Made by a program: the position numbers and the translations under genes. Source: Boesenbergia rotunda (lineage: Eukaryota > Streptophyta > Magnoliopsida > Zingiberales > Zingiberaceae). Taken from it: a DNA stretch of 64,000 nucleotides. The notes beneath the pieces were generated by a model. The model did not search any database, was not told where the DNA came from, and saw only the letters and a program-made list of their open reading frames with translations. Below are positions 34,746 to 46,976 of this stretch, piece after piece (position 1 is the first letter of the stretch; the number at the start of each line of letters is the position of its first letter). The stretch lies in assembly GCA_024364735.1 (NCBI GenBank), contig JAGFNQ010002300.1, positions 442,534-506,533 on the forward strand. The letters run 5' to 3'.

Positions 34746-35308
34746 TACCCTAATTTCAGCTTTTTGTCCTAATTTCAGAAATACATAATTAATTCCATAA
34801 ATTTCTAAAAAATCTGAAATTTCATGGAGAGATCTGTGACATCTATGCCTACTTGGGAAAAATGTGTTTTCAAGTAAATCTATCTTCAATCCCAAGATTG
34901 ACACAAAACTCAACACTATCTAATTTGTTCAATTTATCCTTGGCCTAAAGTTCTAGTTTTGACCTCTCCTTGATGTGTCTTCCTATACTTAACCACACTA
35001 CATTTCTAGCACTGATTTATATGACATTTACACATTAGAAACCACTTTTCACACAATATGACTCTATTTTCATCTTTTCATCCATAAACTCTCTTTTAAT
35101 GTGCCAACTCCCTAGGATTAAGACTTACACTAGTCTTCCAAACCCTTTGGCACATTCCAAGTCCATCTAATCCCCTAGGAGAAATCCTCCTGAGATCTAT
35201 TGACCATGGATCCCATCTTGACCTCTATAGCTCTCAACCCTAGTCACCTCCCTAGGTGACTCATCTACAAAGCAAGACCACACCGGTGTACCTCCGGTGC
35301 TTCTTGAC

Positions 35309-36700
35309 TTACAACCCTTGCTTCCTTAACTTTCCGATCCACACCTTGTCCTTGGTGAACTTTTTCTTCTCCCCTTTAAATGACTTTTCCTTGTCATTTT
35401 TGACCTTCCCTTTGTTATAGTCATATGGCACCCTCGCATATGATTTTTCAATAGCCTTTGACCTAATAGGTCTATATCCTAGACCCGGTCTACCATTGTC
35501 ATGGTTTTGACTTCTTGACACCATGCCTACTTCCTTGGATCCCCTAATGAGTCTATCTAGGTTCTTTCCTAATTTATCAACTTTGCCCTTAACTCTTGAT
35601 TTTCCCTTTTAGGTTCCTGACCTTAGTACAATCATGTCCATTTTGGGCATTCCTAGATCTACCTATTTGTCTAGGCATATGTCTCCCTTTCTTAGGGTTA
35701 ATGCCTTGGTCCTTAGGTTTAAAAGTCCTAGGTTGATCATGATACATGGATTCCTTAGAATTTTGGCACGCAATAGTAACTCTATTTTTATCATGATATT
35801 TGAAACCAAAATTACGCATAGGCAGGCAATTTTCATAATTCTTAGCATGCATGGGAAATTTGAAATATTCTTAAAGTTAGGGATTACCTCCCTTACCCTT
35901 GTAGCTCTCCTTGATGTGAGCTTCTCTTCCTTCCCTCTTTCTCCCATCTTCTCAAATGCCCAATTTCTTGAGCTCTCCTTTTCTTGGACATTTGGTGTGA
36001 TAATGTCCTAGTTCCCCACACGTGTAGCACCTAATGTGCTTTTCCCCTTCTTTTCCCTACAACCCATGTTAGATTTTAAATGAATTGACTCGGTTTAGGG
36101 TTTACCTCTTTTTTACCTAATGGACACTTGTCTTTGTAGTGTCCCTTCTTGTTGCATCCAAAGCAAATGATGTGATCTTTTATTCTTGCTTTGGTGGAGG
36201 TAGGAGCTTCTTCTTGCTCCGGTATTGAAGTGAGTCTCTCCTCCCCCTCAATCCTTGAAGTGGAGACCTCTTTTCTTCCCTTGATGAAGTGGATGACCTT
36301 TCACTTTCTTGTGTCACTTCACTTGATGAGATGGATGAATTTTCACTTTCTTCTTTCTCCTCCTCTTCTTGGACTATTGAATGAATTTCCTTTGGTTCTT
36401 CCACTATTTGAGCTTGTGTAGGGTTTTCATGAATTACTCCATTCTTGTTCCATAGCTTATGTGCATTCTTATACTCACCTACACCACTAATTACATCATT
36501 AGGCAAAATATTAAGCAATATTGAAATTACCTTTTCATTTGCTTTTGATTGACTTTGTTGCTCTTTATTCCAATATCTAGGTCGGAGTTTTTTCCCATGC
36601 TTATCTCTTGGAACTTCAAATGGTTCTTCAAGTGCAATCATGTAGTTCCAATCCATATCAAACCAAGTCTTCATTCGCATCCTCTAATAGTCGAAATCTT
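35309..36700 (-). pseudogene. Gag with two zinc knuckles (pol-less element)
   Basis: On the minus strand the gag N-terminal domain (36680-36180) includes TWFDMDWNYMIALEEPFEVP, WNKEQQSQSKANEKV and INP-like NILPNDVISGVGEYKNAHKLW, followed by an acidic EEEEKEESENSS stretch. Two CCHC knuckles follow, CFGCNKKGHYKDKC (36165-36124) and CYTCGELGHYHTKC (36029-35989), then a basic tail with frames at 35852-35589 and 35524-35309 (GRPGLGYRPIRSKA). The G.GY tail block also occurs in the gags of elements B and C. Frameshifts separate the parts. The protein would coat and package element RNA. Confidence 0.85.
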
Positions 36701-36811
36701 CGCGATCATATGGAGGTGGAATGTTGATGTCATCACCCAGTTTGTCTTCAATCGTCATTTTCTCTAGCTTGTTGCTCTCTCGGTAGTTAGTCCGTAGATG
36801 AGCGAACCTTC

Positions 36812-36823
36812 GCTCTGATACCA
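36812..36823 (-). other. tRNA-iMet primer binding site
   Basis: The minus strand reads TGGTATCAGAGC two bases inside the 5' LTR. Confidence 0.88.
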
Positions 36824-36825
36824 CC

Positions 36826-37952
36826 TGTTAGGATCGCGGCGTCAAGCTAGTGGGGGGGGGTGAATAACTTTTTTTCTCTTTTTCTTCCTACAAAGTTAGT
36901 GTGCAAGCAGAATAAACACAAACTAAAACTAAAACTAAGAGGAACATACCGATTTACGTGATTCGGAGATAAAACTCCTACTCCACGGCTGTTCGTAAGG
37001 TGGACGATCCCGATCCTTCGGTGGATGATTCCCCGGAGCACCTACGGCTAGCTCTTGTCGCTCCTTGTGGGTGAAGAAACCTCACCACAGCTTCTGAACA
37101 ATCCCTAAGTAAGATAGGCTACTAATAAGCTTTACCCAAGCAAATTTCGTCAAGAAGAAATTACCTTAAACGAGCTCCCTTAAATAGAGTTCGAGGCTGA
37201 ATATGACTGTTACCAGTCGACTGGTCCAGTACCAGTCGACTGGTATTTTCGAATTCGAAAGTCACAGCCTAACTCTTCAAATTCCGGTCACACCAGTCGA
37301 CTGATCCTGGATCAGTCGACTGGTCCATCCCTAAGTCTAGGGTTACCCTTCCCGAGTACATTTCTCTCCGCACTCGAACCCTCACGATTTAGTTCCCGAG
37401 TACAATTCCCTCAGTACTCAAACCCTCACAACCTGGTTGACCCTTCGTCTAGCAGCCTCGATCTGTTGCCTTCGCGCCCTCTTCGTCTTCGGCTTCCGTC
37501 CCTCAGATGCGCACACAAGCCCTCGGCTTACCTCCATGTCATCCTTCACGCATGCCTCGAAGTTCAGTTCCCTCGGCTCATCGTTCCTGCTCCAGCAGTC
37601 TCGACCTGTTGCCTTCAAGCCCTCTTCAACTTTGGCTCTCGTCTTTTAGATGCGCACACAAGCCCTCGGCTTGCCTCCTTGCCATCCTTCACGTACGCCT
37701 CGAAGTCCGCTTCCCTCGGCTCATCGTCCCTGCTTTGTCCATGGTCCCTCGGATGCGCACACAAGCTCACGGCTTGCCTCCATGCCACCCTTCACCGTAC
37801 CTGAAGACATCCAACCAAGTCTATGTGTATCCTGCAAACCTGCACACTCACATACACATATTAGATCAACATGAAACCCTAACTTAATCATATTGACACA
37901 CACATCAAAATCCATGATCCTCCAGATCATACTTGGGCCGATTGCCCCAACA
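36826..37952 (-). mobile_element. 5' LTR (1127 bp)
   Basis: It has CCAGTCGACTGG palindromes at 37213-37327 and, downstream on the minus strand, CTATTTAAG as TATA box. The frames at 37418-37969 mirror those in the other LTR and are not genes. Confidence 0.9.
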
Positions 37953-38169
37953 CTTAATATTCCTACCAATTCGTTTCAGGGCTAATACAGAGAAAATAAT
38001 TATGGAGATTATTAACCCGGATAGTGATTAACGCATAAGGGATGACTGACACCTGTCACATCGTTTTCCGATCGCCCATCACCACCACCATGCCCTCCAC
38101 TGGCGCTCTTCCGTTGGGAATTCCCTCTGCTTCTTCCCCATTGTGATTCCGCCGGCTATCGCTGTCGCT

Positions 38170-38445
38170 TTGTCCCAACCAGCTACCAAAGAAGGCGATA
38201 AAAATGTTGGACCAGGTAGCAGACGAACCTATGGTGACCGGTCCGGCCCCACAAAAGTTCCTACAAGTCACCAGGGTAAATCGGGAAGTACTCGCGGTGG
38301 GCGGTCTAGAAGCCTAGCGTCCCAGGGTTCACGCCCCATTTGGAGGAAAAATTTCAGCAAAATACGCCATAGCTAAGGATCGAACCATGGATGCCTAGGA
38401 TAGCGACTAGTCGCCCTACCACTGTCCCATAGCCCTGAGGGCACG
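38170..38445 (-). mobile_element. tRNA-derived SINE
   Basis: On the minus strand a tRNA-like head reads GGCTATGGGACAGTGGTAGG with an A-box-like TGGTAGGGCGA (RC at 38411-38421) and B box GGTTCGATCC (RC at 38377-38386). A body follows with GACTTGTAGGAACTTTTGTG and GGCCGGACCGGTCACC. These are the internal RNA polymerase III promoter and body layout of plant SINEs. The 3' end near 38170-38200 is uncertain. It does not fold as a complete tRNA. Confidence 0.72.
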
Positions 38446-38730
38446 AGAGAAGGAGATATGTTGGCAAAAGTTGATTCACTCGCCCCCAGTGCCCCCGCCA
38501 ACCTATCCCAGGGCCAACACGAAGGAGGTAAATCATGGAGACTACTAGTCCAGATACTATAGCTAATGCGTTCACGAGGGTGATTTCTTCCTCTCATTTC
38601 TTCTCAACTAAATTTCCTTCTTTTCCTTCCTATCATCAAGAAATTGATCTTATGGCTTCTCTACTTTCCTTTCCCTCCCCGTTCTCTAGTTCGAAATAAT
38701 CAATGTAAAAGTGACGTAACAACTCAGCTG

Positions 38731-38850
38731 TTGGGATTGGTGTGAGTTAGAGGAGGGGTAAATAATTCTGATTCCTAAATTGATGGCACAAGTATAATTT
38801 TGGGATTTCCTTAGTTGGTAACCTTTCAAGATTGTTACATCCTAGGCTTA
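38731..38850 (-). mobile_element. LTR-end fragment, copia type
   Basis: TGTTGGGATTGG followed by GAGGAGGGGTAAATAATTC copies the minus-oriented LTR ends seen elsewhere here (TGT..GATCG..GAGGGGG.TGAAT). No partner or primer site is seen. Confidence 0.45.
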
Positions 38851-40153
38851 GTCTTAGTTAGAGTGGTCAAACGGACCAATTCGTTACAGAGCAGATCGAT
38901 CCATCAAAAACTTATCATTTGACCAGGCGGGGTAGGTCGGCATGCCATCTCGATGGATTAAAAAATTTTCAACTCAAGATAAATTGCGGGTTAAAAGGAT
39001 CGGCCTACAAAACAATGTCATTAGATGATAGAGATCTATAAATCTATAAAGTTATAATATAATTAGAAAAATTACGAGGGGCAATCACCTTGCTCAATTA
39101 TAAGTATAATTTTGTTATGGTGATAAGTATAATTTTGTCATGGTTGTATTAAAGATAGACGCTACATCTGACCAGTATGGTGACTGACTCAAATAAAGTC
39201 GACCATGTATCACAACATCTTAGAGCATCTATAATCTAGTAAATCTCTTATAGATATTATAGATATTTATACTTCATTATATTATTATTATTATTATTAT
39301 TATTAAAAATCCTACTTTTAAAATCTTTTATCCACTATCACAAATCTCTCTTCACTATTATAAATCTCATTCCTTTTACCCACTATCAATACATATCAAA
39401 TAGTTTATAGTAAGAAAGAGTATAAATTCAATTTCAAAATTGATCTCAAACTTGAGAAAAAGAAAAGGAAAAGGACATAGAAGGAAAGGAAGTAAAAACT
39501 CTCACCTCAAACTTGAGTTTGGAGATCAAGACTCTTGGACTGATGAGATTTGAGTTTGGAGCAATTCAGATAGAGATAGGAATTGGAAGGAAGGCGAGGA
39601 GTTGTCGCACAAAGGCAGGTGAGGACACGAGATAGGGTTTTATGAGTGAAGGAAGGTGATGCGGTCCGAATTGGCCTTCTAGATCCCGATTCTCTTGGTT
39701 TGGTCGCACCACTTAGTTTACACTGGTAGAGCCTCCTGTCTTTTGCAACTAAACTATCCTCCTATGGACTTTCAGATCCTCCTCCATAACACCTTCTTTG
39801 GTCTTTGGTGCTCTTCTATCTCTCGGCAACTCTGCCTGTGACCTACTACTCCAAGCAATTGACATGGTCAGCAAAGTTAACACTCGTGATCGGGGGCTGA
39901 CATTGTCGGCTTAGCCCCTTCGATGCTCAAGTCAGCAAAGAGCTGAATAAAAAGGGTGTCTCTGTTCAGTAGAGGACTTGAATTGAAAAAGGTCTTTCAC
40001 GGGGGAAAGGTTTTAGCAGGCTATGTGATGAGGTGTTTTTCTTTGGGGGAAGGGTTGTTGAGAGTCCATGTGCCTTCCGTTGAGGGAGAAGGGCTTTTGA
40101 GAGTCGACGTACTTTCCGCTAGGGGAAGGACTTTTGAGAGTTGAAGTACTTTA
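38851..40153. other. Unassigned spacer
   Basis: No gene was seen. It holds an ATT microsatellite (39281-39305), and at 40000-40145 about three imperfect ~40-bp repeats on GAGAGTC.A.GT and GGGGAAGG. Confidence 0.4.
39281..39305. repeat. ATT microsatellite
   Basis: Eight ATT units. Confidence 0.9.
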
Positions 40154-42350
40154 TGTTGATGCAATCTTCGTTAGGTCAGGATTTACCTAGTTTACCTAGG
40201 CTCAGGTGAGCTTGAGTTTCGATGTTTGACAATAATGTTAGAATAGTGTGTGAGTCAAGTGGATCAAAATTGACTGGAGATTAGACTGGGAAAAATCGTA
40301 GTGGGACTAGGCATACCTAGTGGGATTAGGTGAAGTCTAGGTGGATCGAGGTATCGCACACTGGTAAGAAAAAAGTCCTAGTGGGACTAGGAATACCTAA
40401 TGGGACTAGGTGAAGTCCAGATTGATCGGGGAAATCACATGTTGGCAATGGAAAAGTCCTAGTGCGGCTAAGCACACCTAGTGGGACTAGGTAAAGTCCA
40501 GGTGGATCGGAGAGATTGTATGTTGACATGAGAAAAATCCTAGTTGGGAACTAGGTAAGGGAATGTCCAAGTTGGTCAAAGGTTTGATCAGACACTTGGT
40601 GAGTAAGTCCTAACAGGTCACGGTTGCCCATGGTTATGTGGTTAGCATAATCAGCAGGAATATGCACTAAAGCAGACAGTAAAATATAGATACAGCAGTC
40701 TGATAAGAAAAGAGCAGAGTTAGGAATAGTTATCCGGTTGAAGCGCCGGCGTGCCGACTACCCTTAGAGAATTGATTGTCGTCCTACGGTACAAAGGCTT
40801 CCGGCAACACCCTCCCAAGATCCGACAACCACGCGACGTTCGTAGGTGCACTCCAAGACGAATGTTGCCTTCGGACACAACCTCTGATCGCACAAGGAGA
40901 AGCCTTAAGACCCGCAAAATCAAAGAAAGCGAAGAGAAAAGATTCGCTCAGAGAGAAGAGAAAAAAAATCGAGAAATGAGCAGATGCAGTAAGTCAGTAA
41001 AATTCTGCATTCTATACCCCTTTTATAGATCCGAAGAGGCAATAGAATGCCTCTTCGCGCTGAGGAGTCGCGACTACGCGAGGCGTCGCGCTGTGCGACG
41101 CTGAGGAAAGGCGCGTCGTGTGTGCCTGCTTGATTCCTCAACAAAAAAGCAATAAAATAAAAATAAACCAAATTGGTTTAGAAACCAAACCGAAATCTGC
41201 AAAAACGAACCGGGCCGCCCGTAAGCGTGAGGCCCACGGGTTGGGGATTTGCACTCCCCTGCGCACGATAATTGCGTGCGTCGTGTTCGGTTTATGGATT
41301 TCCGGCCCAAACCCCCTGAAACCACCTAGTTTGGGCTCAGCCCGCGCATGCGTGTAGGTCCTCTTAAGCTTTCTAAGCATAGTAGGAATGACTTCATATA
41401 TAAGGTCTTCCAACTCTCTTAGCTTAGCAATGTGGGACTAAACACATATACCACCACCTTCAAAATATTTGAAATTCAAAACAAAAATCAACAGGTTAGA
41501 CAAAGGAACTCTAGACTTGAGCTAAGCAAGTTCGGTTGGGCAATCCAATTGGGTAATCGATTGGGAGCTGTTGCTTGTAAGAACAGAAAGACCCTTAATC
41601 GATTGGGTGATCGATTAAGGGGTATGCCAATCGATTGGGTGATCGATTGACACAAGGTTATCGCGAGAACAGAAGTCTACTGAATCAATTGGGTAATTGA
41701 TTTAACATCCTCTTAATCGATTAGGCAATCGATTAAGGAGGACCATAATCGATTGGGGAATCGATTATGCGGTGGTATTGCGCTAGAGCACAGAAAGGTG
41801 CTGAATCGATTCAGCAATCGATTATGATCGTTGATTAAGCTTCAAAAGATAGTCGTTGAATGACTAAGTCTGACGTGGTAATCGATTAGGGAACCCTAGG
41901 TCGCGAGTATATAGAGTTTTCACATAGGTTTGAAGCGAAATAGCTCTGGCATTCTTCGCACGCCTTCTCCTTCTTCATCGCCATTTCAAGGGAAGTCTTG
42001 GAGCATAGTGCTGCTGCATTTTCAAGATTTTAGAGATGATTCTAAGCTAGAAGAAAGCAAGAAAAGCAAAGATAGCTCATTGTATAAATCTTGTAAGATT
42101 TTATTTGTGTTTTGCTTGTATTTTGTATCTTCTTGAGAGCTTATACGAGGTTTCTCCATCTCCATGAAGGAGTCTTTCATAGTGTTTGAGAGAGTCAGGA
42201 GAGCAGATCTTTGGATTAGTCACCTCAAGGAGGTGGATATCAAGTAAATCTAACGTGTTAGCGTTTGCTCGAGTCTTCCACCGTAACAATTCATCAAGGA
42301 GCAAATCGGAGCTAATCACCCCATCTCTATCTCGCCTACCGGTCCTAACA
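40154..42350 (+). mobile_element. 5' LTR of gag-only element (with nested solo LTR)
   Basis: It begins TGTTGATGCAATC and ends GGTCCTAACA, followed by a primer site. Without the nested 857-bp LTR and its duplication it is ~1.33 kb. It contains AATCGATT palindrome pairs at ~41545-41890 and then a TATATAG box at 41908-41914. Its first ~180 bp match the LTR at 60046; the rest does not. Confidence 0.82.
40637..41493. mobile_element. Nested solo LTR (857 bp), TSD GGTTA
   Basis: The ends TGTGGTTAGC and AAATCAACA are flanked by exact GGTTA (40632-40636 and 41494-41498). It includes CATATATAAGG and CAATGTGGGACT. No internal region is present, so this is a solo LTR of another family. Confidence 0.88.
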
Positions 42351-42352
42351 AG

Positions 42353-42364
42353 TAATATCAGAGC
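42353..42364 (+). other. Degenerate tRNA-iMet primer site
   Basis: TAATATCAGAGC lies two bases after the LTR, with two G-to-A changes from the usual TGGTATCAGAGC. Confidence 0.75.
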
Positions 42365-42439
42365 AAGGTCACTCTTATTTGGACTCATGCCAAGAGAGTA
42401 AGAGCTAGAGGAAGAAGAAGGAATTTGGAGAATCCCTAA

Positions 42440-43489
42440 TTTTAAGAAGTCATCATCAAGAGGGTTCAACCTTAAAAATAGAGTTTGGCTATGACATCCG
42501 GGCACCTCCAGCGTATGACAAAGCTAATTTCTATCTTTGAAAGACAAAGATTGAAAATTTCTTCATGATGGAGATAGAACAATGGTTTGCTCTAATAGAA
42601 GGGTTTGAAACTCCAACAAATAGCAAGGGAAAGCTCCTAAAAAAAGCAAATAAAATGAGGAACAAATCAAGATATGTGAGGCCAACGACAAAGAGACCAA
42701 ATTATTGGTCAATCTATTGCTAAGCACCATCTTGAACAAAATTAGTGATTATCAAGATGCCAAAGAGCTTTGGAGCAAATTGGCAAAGCTTCATGAAGAT
42801 CCCTCCACTTTGCTAAATCAAGACAAATCCGAAGAGGGAGATTTATCAGAGGAAGAAGATTTAGGAGTTGAGAGATGCTTAATATCCGAAAATGAAGTTC
42901 AAGAAGCTTCCACTTCAAGGATTGAGGAGTAAAATTCACCATTGATATCGGAATAAAGAAAAGTTTCATCATCATCATCCGAGGTCAATAAAGAGGAAGA
43001 AAGTGTCACCCCTACAAGCAAAGGTATAGAAATTTTAATTTGTAAAAATAAAAATTATATCATTTGCTTTGAGTGTAGGGAAAGAGGACACTACCAGAGT
43101 AGGTGCCCCAAATTAGTCAAGAAGAAGGTGCAAGTGCTACCCAAGGCAAAAGAAAAGTCAAAGGAGGTCGGTCTCGTGATATGAAAGGATAAGAAGCACA
43201 TTGTGTGTTTCTCATGCAAATAAAAGGGGCATTATCAGAACCAATGTCCAAAAGGGAAGGATCCGACCAAGACAAAAAGAAGGAGCTCAAATCAAGGGGA
43301 AGCTTCTAAAAATAAGACTCAGGTACCATTAGGTAATGATACTTATTTAAATCATAATAATATGCATGCTAAAAATAATTACTATCATTTCAATGTTATT
43401 TATCATGATAATAGGAGGTATAAAAAACCTAAAGAGAATTATAGAGTTTTTCATATTAGGACTACCAAACTTAAGGATAGAGAATAATT
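42440..43489 (+). pseudogene. Gag of gag-only element, 5' part (two zinc knuckles)
   Basis: The plus strand carries APPAYDKANFYL, then IENFFMMEIEQWFALIEGFE, LLVNLLLSTILNKISDYQDA and KELWSKLAKLHEDP, the Sirevirus gag N-terminal domain. An acidic stretch follows, then knuckles CFECRERGHYQSRC (43065-43106) and CFSCK-stop-KGHYQNQC (from 43206). Stops occur near 42520, 42930, 43180 and inside knuckle 2. It is the same layout as the gag at 35309-36700. The frame is cut at 43489 by a solo LTR and resumes at 57489. Confidence 0.82.
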
Positions 43490-43810
43490 TGTAAGTACCC
43501 CTGGTTGATTTTGATGTGATCAACCGATTTAAGTTAGGTCCTGGTATGTTTAATCCCTTTGCTAAGTGTGCAGGAGCTTAGGTACAGAGGAAGTCGAGCG
43601 TAAGACGTAGCGGACGAGAAGGATTGTGCGGGGAAGTGAGCCGACGGGCTCGGTACAATCCGAGGGACGCGGAAGCTGCGGAAGAGTACGTCGGTGGAGC
43701 GAGAAGGACGTGCACGGTGTCTGAGGGACGAGAAGCCGGGAGGAAGGACGCTCGAGGGACGAAAGGCCGAAGTCGGGTTCGGGTGAGTCTAACTCCGGTT
43801 GGCCGGAAAT

Positions 43811-45206
43811 TGTTGGTGCAGAAAGCACCCAAGTCAAACCTGTATTTTGATAATGGCAACAGGGTTCAAAAGTTAAGGTATATTGTTTGTCTAACATGTT
43901 ACTCAAGTGTGCAGGCAAAGCCCTAGCGAAGGACTGCTAGGCACCTGGCGAAGGAATGCCAAGATACAAAGCCCTAGCAAAGGACTGCTAGGCACCTGGC
44001 AAAGGAATACTAGGATACAAAGCCCTAGCAAAGGACTGCTAGGCACCTGGCGAAGGAATGCCAGGATACAAAGCCCTAGCGAAGGACAGCTAGGCACCAG
44101 GCGAAGGGCAGCTTGGTACTGAAGACCTAGCGAAGGACAGCTAGGCACCAGGCGAAGGGCAGCTTGGTACTGAAGACCCGGCGAACGACAGCTAGGCGCC
44201 TGGCGAAGGACTGCTGGGCAAAAGTCCAACCGGAGGAGCCGATTGACATCAGGTACATTCTCCCGAGCGGAGTAGGTGAGGGCGCGTTCCCCGACGAGGG
44301 AACAATAGGCGTCGGTTCGACCTAGGGCTCCATTTTGAAGACCCAAAGTCAGAACCAAGACAGCTAAAGCTGTATAAACTAACATCTTATTGTTTTATGT
44401 TGTTTTGGACTAACCCTGGATGCAGGACCGAAGGAACGAGTGTCTGCAGCTCAAAGAGCCTCAAAGGAGTGAGACAAAGGCTGAGTAGGGCGCCCGGAGT
44501 GTCCCGGGCGCCCCCAAGGTGAACACAAAACAAAGTAAACCAAGGTGAGCTTCGGCAGCTTATGGGCGGGGTGCCTTCGTGCTCCCGGGCGCCCCCAGGT
44601 GAAGCCAACGAAGCAAGCCAGTGAGAAGCCAAACGGATGAGAGTTGACCCGGTCAATCCGGGTGCCCCCAGTCAAGATCTGATCCCGAGTTTGAAGGGAT
44701 CAGAGCTGACCGAGAAGAACTCGGATCGGCTGACACGTGGGGTGGGGGGGGGGCGCCCCCGACGTTCCGGGCGCCCCCAGGTGCTATTAAAAGGGCCCTC
44801 GACCCCAAGGCTTCAACACTCAATTCATTCAACGTAACCACGCTTTTCTGCTCCCGCGCTCTGCTCCAGAAACCTCCCGACTCGAGATACAAGCGCCGAC
44901 GACGTCCCTCTGCTCCAAGAAACATTCCACACCGGACGTTGGTAACGAAGAGCAATTTCCTTTTTGTGTTTACTATACTGCAATTGTAAATCTATTTGTA
45001 AACCGTTTTGCGCACATATAGAATTGCCCGCAGTAAACGGTCAACGACCGTGGGCCTTGGAGTAGGAGCCGAACGCGACTCCGAACCATGTAAAAAACTT
45101 GGTGTTTGCGTTTGTTTGTTTTAATTTCCGCTGCGTAATTTCTCTATTTCTTAAATCCGAACGTTTTCCGATATTCACCCCCTCTATCGGTTCTCTCGAT
45201 CCAACA
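43811..45206 (+). mobile_element. 5' LTR of element B
   Basis: It starts TGTTGGTGCAGAAAGC. It has an array of ~30-bp AGGACTGCTAGGCACCTGGC-type repeats (43918-44210), then GGGCGCCCGG palindromes (44479-44780), then a TATA-like TATTAAAAGG (44785-44794). The 3' LTR has TATAAAAAGG at this point. Confidence 0.92.
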
Positions 45207-45208
45207 AG

Positions 45209-45220
45209 TGGTATCAGAGC
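45209..45220 (+). other. tRNA-iMet primer binding site
   Basis: TGGTATCAGAGC lies two bases after the 5' LTR. Confidence 0.9.
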
Positions 45221-45417
45221 GGGGAAGCTCAAATTTGGTGCAACCACCAATTTGAGATTTTTTTGGATTTTTACGATTTTTTTTAAATTTCTTCTCGTTA
45301 ATCAAGGTTGGTGCAACACCCCTCGACAAATATTTTTTTCTCTTTATCCCGCACTACTAATCCAAGACCAAGTCTTGGGATATTCCTTTTTTTTGCTTAA
45401 TTTACATTTCAGATAAA

Positions 45418-46976
45418 ATGGCCATGCAAGAGGGCTTCAGCACCGCACGACCACCTCTCTTCAGTGGGGAGGACTTCTCCTACTGGAAGAGCAGAATGGA
45501 GGTCCACCTGAAAACTCAGGTGGACATGTGGATAATCATCCAGTCCGAACTAGAGATTCCAAGAAATGCTGAAGGAGTACCTTAGATTTACACAGAGTGG
45601 GACACCGCTCTGAAACGGAAAATTGAAGCGGATGCAAAGGCGACCCAGACCCTCCAATGCGGCTTAACAAAAGAGGAGCTGAACCGGGTGGGTCCCTTCA
45701 ACAGTGCTAAGGAGCTGTGGGGGAAACTGATCGAGCTGCACGAAGGAACATCGGACACTCGGATCAGCAAGAGGGATCTCCTCCTGAACAAGCTGTATAC
45801 AATTAAAATGACCGACAACGAAACAACATCTCAACTTCACGCCCGAATCCAGGAACTGATGAACGGACTGCACACCATCGGTCACAAGGTAGAAAACCGT
45901 GACTTAATAAGGTACGCTTTAAATGCTTTCCCTAGAAACACCTTGTGGGCATCTATGGTAGATGCATACAAGGTTTCAAGGGACCTTTCAAAAGTTAAAT
46001 TAGATGAACTGTTCTCTGAATTAGAGTTACACGAACAGACTAACTGCAATCTGCCGAGAAAGGTATTGCCTTTGTTGCAGGTACAACTGGAAGGACAACC
46101 AAGAAGAAGCATCAACCTGAACCCGAGTCTAACTCAGACTCAGACTCAGAAGATGAAGAAGGAGATCGACCTAAGCTGGTACGACTGGCCCGAAACTATT
46201 ACAAGGAGTTAAAAAACCAAACCAACAGATGGAAAGCCAGCCGAAGAAAGGATGAACCGGCTGAACCCGCAAATGAAAAGAACAAGCCCAACGTGACTTG
46301 CTACGAGTGCAAGAAGAAGGGTCACTACAAGACAGAGTGTCCGAACCTAAAGGAGACCAAGAAGAATAGAAGGAAAAAGGCACTTCAGGCAACGTGGGAC
46401 GAGTCCTCCTCCTCCGAAGAAGAAGAAGTCCCACAGTCGAACCTGCTTGCACTAACCGCCTCGAAAGAAATCGGGACCGAGTCAGAATCGGAACAGGACG
46501 ACGGCAAACTAACATTTTCAGAAAACGGCGAAATCAAGGTAAGTGGTTTTACTAGGAGTCAGTTAAGTGAATTAATTGCTTATCTTTCTCGAAATTTGGC
46601 GAAAGCCAAACTCCGAGTTGAGTCCCTCCGACAGGAAGTAAAACTCCTGAAAGAGGGAGCTGACCCTAAACCCTTAACTGAGAAGGTTCAAGAAGGAACC
46701 TTTACTCAAGTTGAAAAACTTGAGAAAGAGAACTCCTCCCTGAAAACTCAGGTTAAGGATCTTAGATCAGCCTTAGAACGATTCATTTGTGGTTCCAAGA
46801 ATCTTGACATGATTCTTGGAAAACAGAAATTGGTTCTAAATCGATCCGGATTAGGTTATAGAACCAAGTCTCGACAAAGATCCTACTTTGCTGTACTGAA
46901 CCAGTCCAGACCTAAAGTTCAGGCATGGGTACCAAAACTATGCCTGAACAAACAAACTGGATCAAACCAATATTAG
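45418..46976 (+). pseudogene. Gag of element B
   Basis: The ATG at 45418 opens GFSTARPPLFSGEDFSYWK. The N-terminal domain has a premature TAG at 45583-45585, resumes in frame (GLTKEELNRVGPF, NAFPRNTLWASMVDAYKVSR), then shifts frame near 46055. The second frame carries the zinc knuckle CYECKKKGHYKTEC (46299-46340), an acidic SSSSEEEE stretch, a coiled coil (AKAKLRVESLRQEVKLLKEG), LDMILGKQKLVLNRSGLGY and a tail with AWVPKLC. Gag packages RNA in virus-like particles; this copy cannot make full-length protein without recoding. Stop codon at 46974-46976. Confidence 0.9.

Larger units (their letters stand above)
31070..37952 (-). mobile_element. Pol-less LTR element with gag and an extra ORF, TSD CTTAA
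   Basis: The edges are TGTTAGGATCGCG and GATTGCCCCAACA, with exact duplication CTTAA (31065-31069 and 37953-37957). The LTRs are 31070-32164 and 36826-37952. The primer site (36812-36823) and purine tract (just right of 32164) show minus-strand orientation. Gag lies at 35309-36700 and an extra ORF at 33217-34316. No protease, integrase, RT or RNase H was found in the 4.7-kb interior. It is structurally complete as a non-autonomous element. Confidence 0.94.

Noticed and set aside
38377..38445. A tRNA gene on the minus strand
   Set aside because: Only A and B box words and a partial fold are present; the extended body makes a SINE the better explanation.
43624..43926. 100-codon plus frame at the element B boundary
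   Set aside because: It crosses the LTR-LTR junction and its duplication, so it cannot be an ancestral gene.
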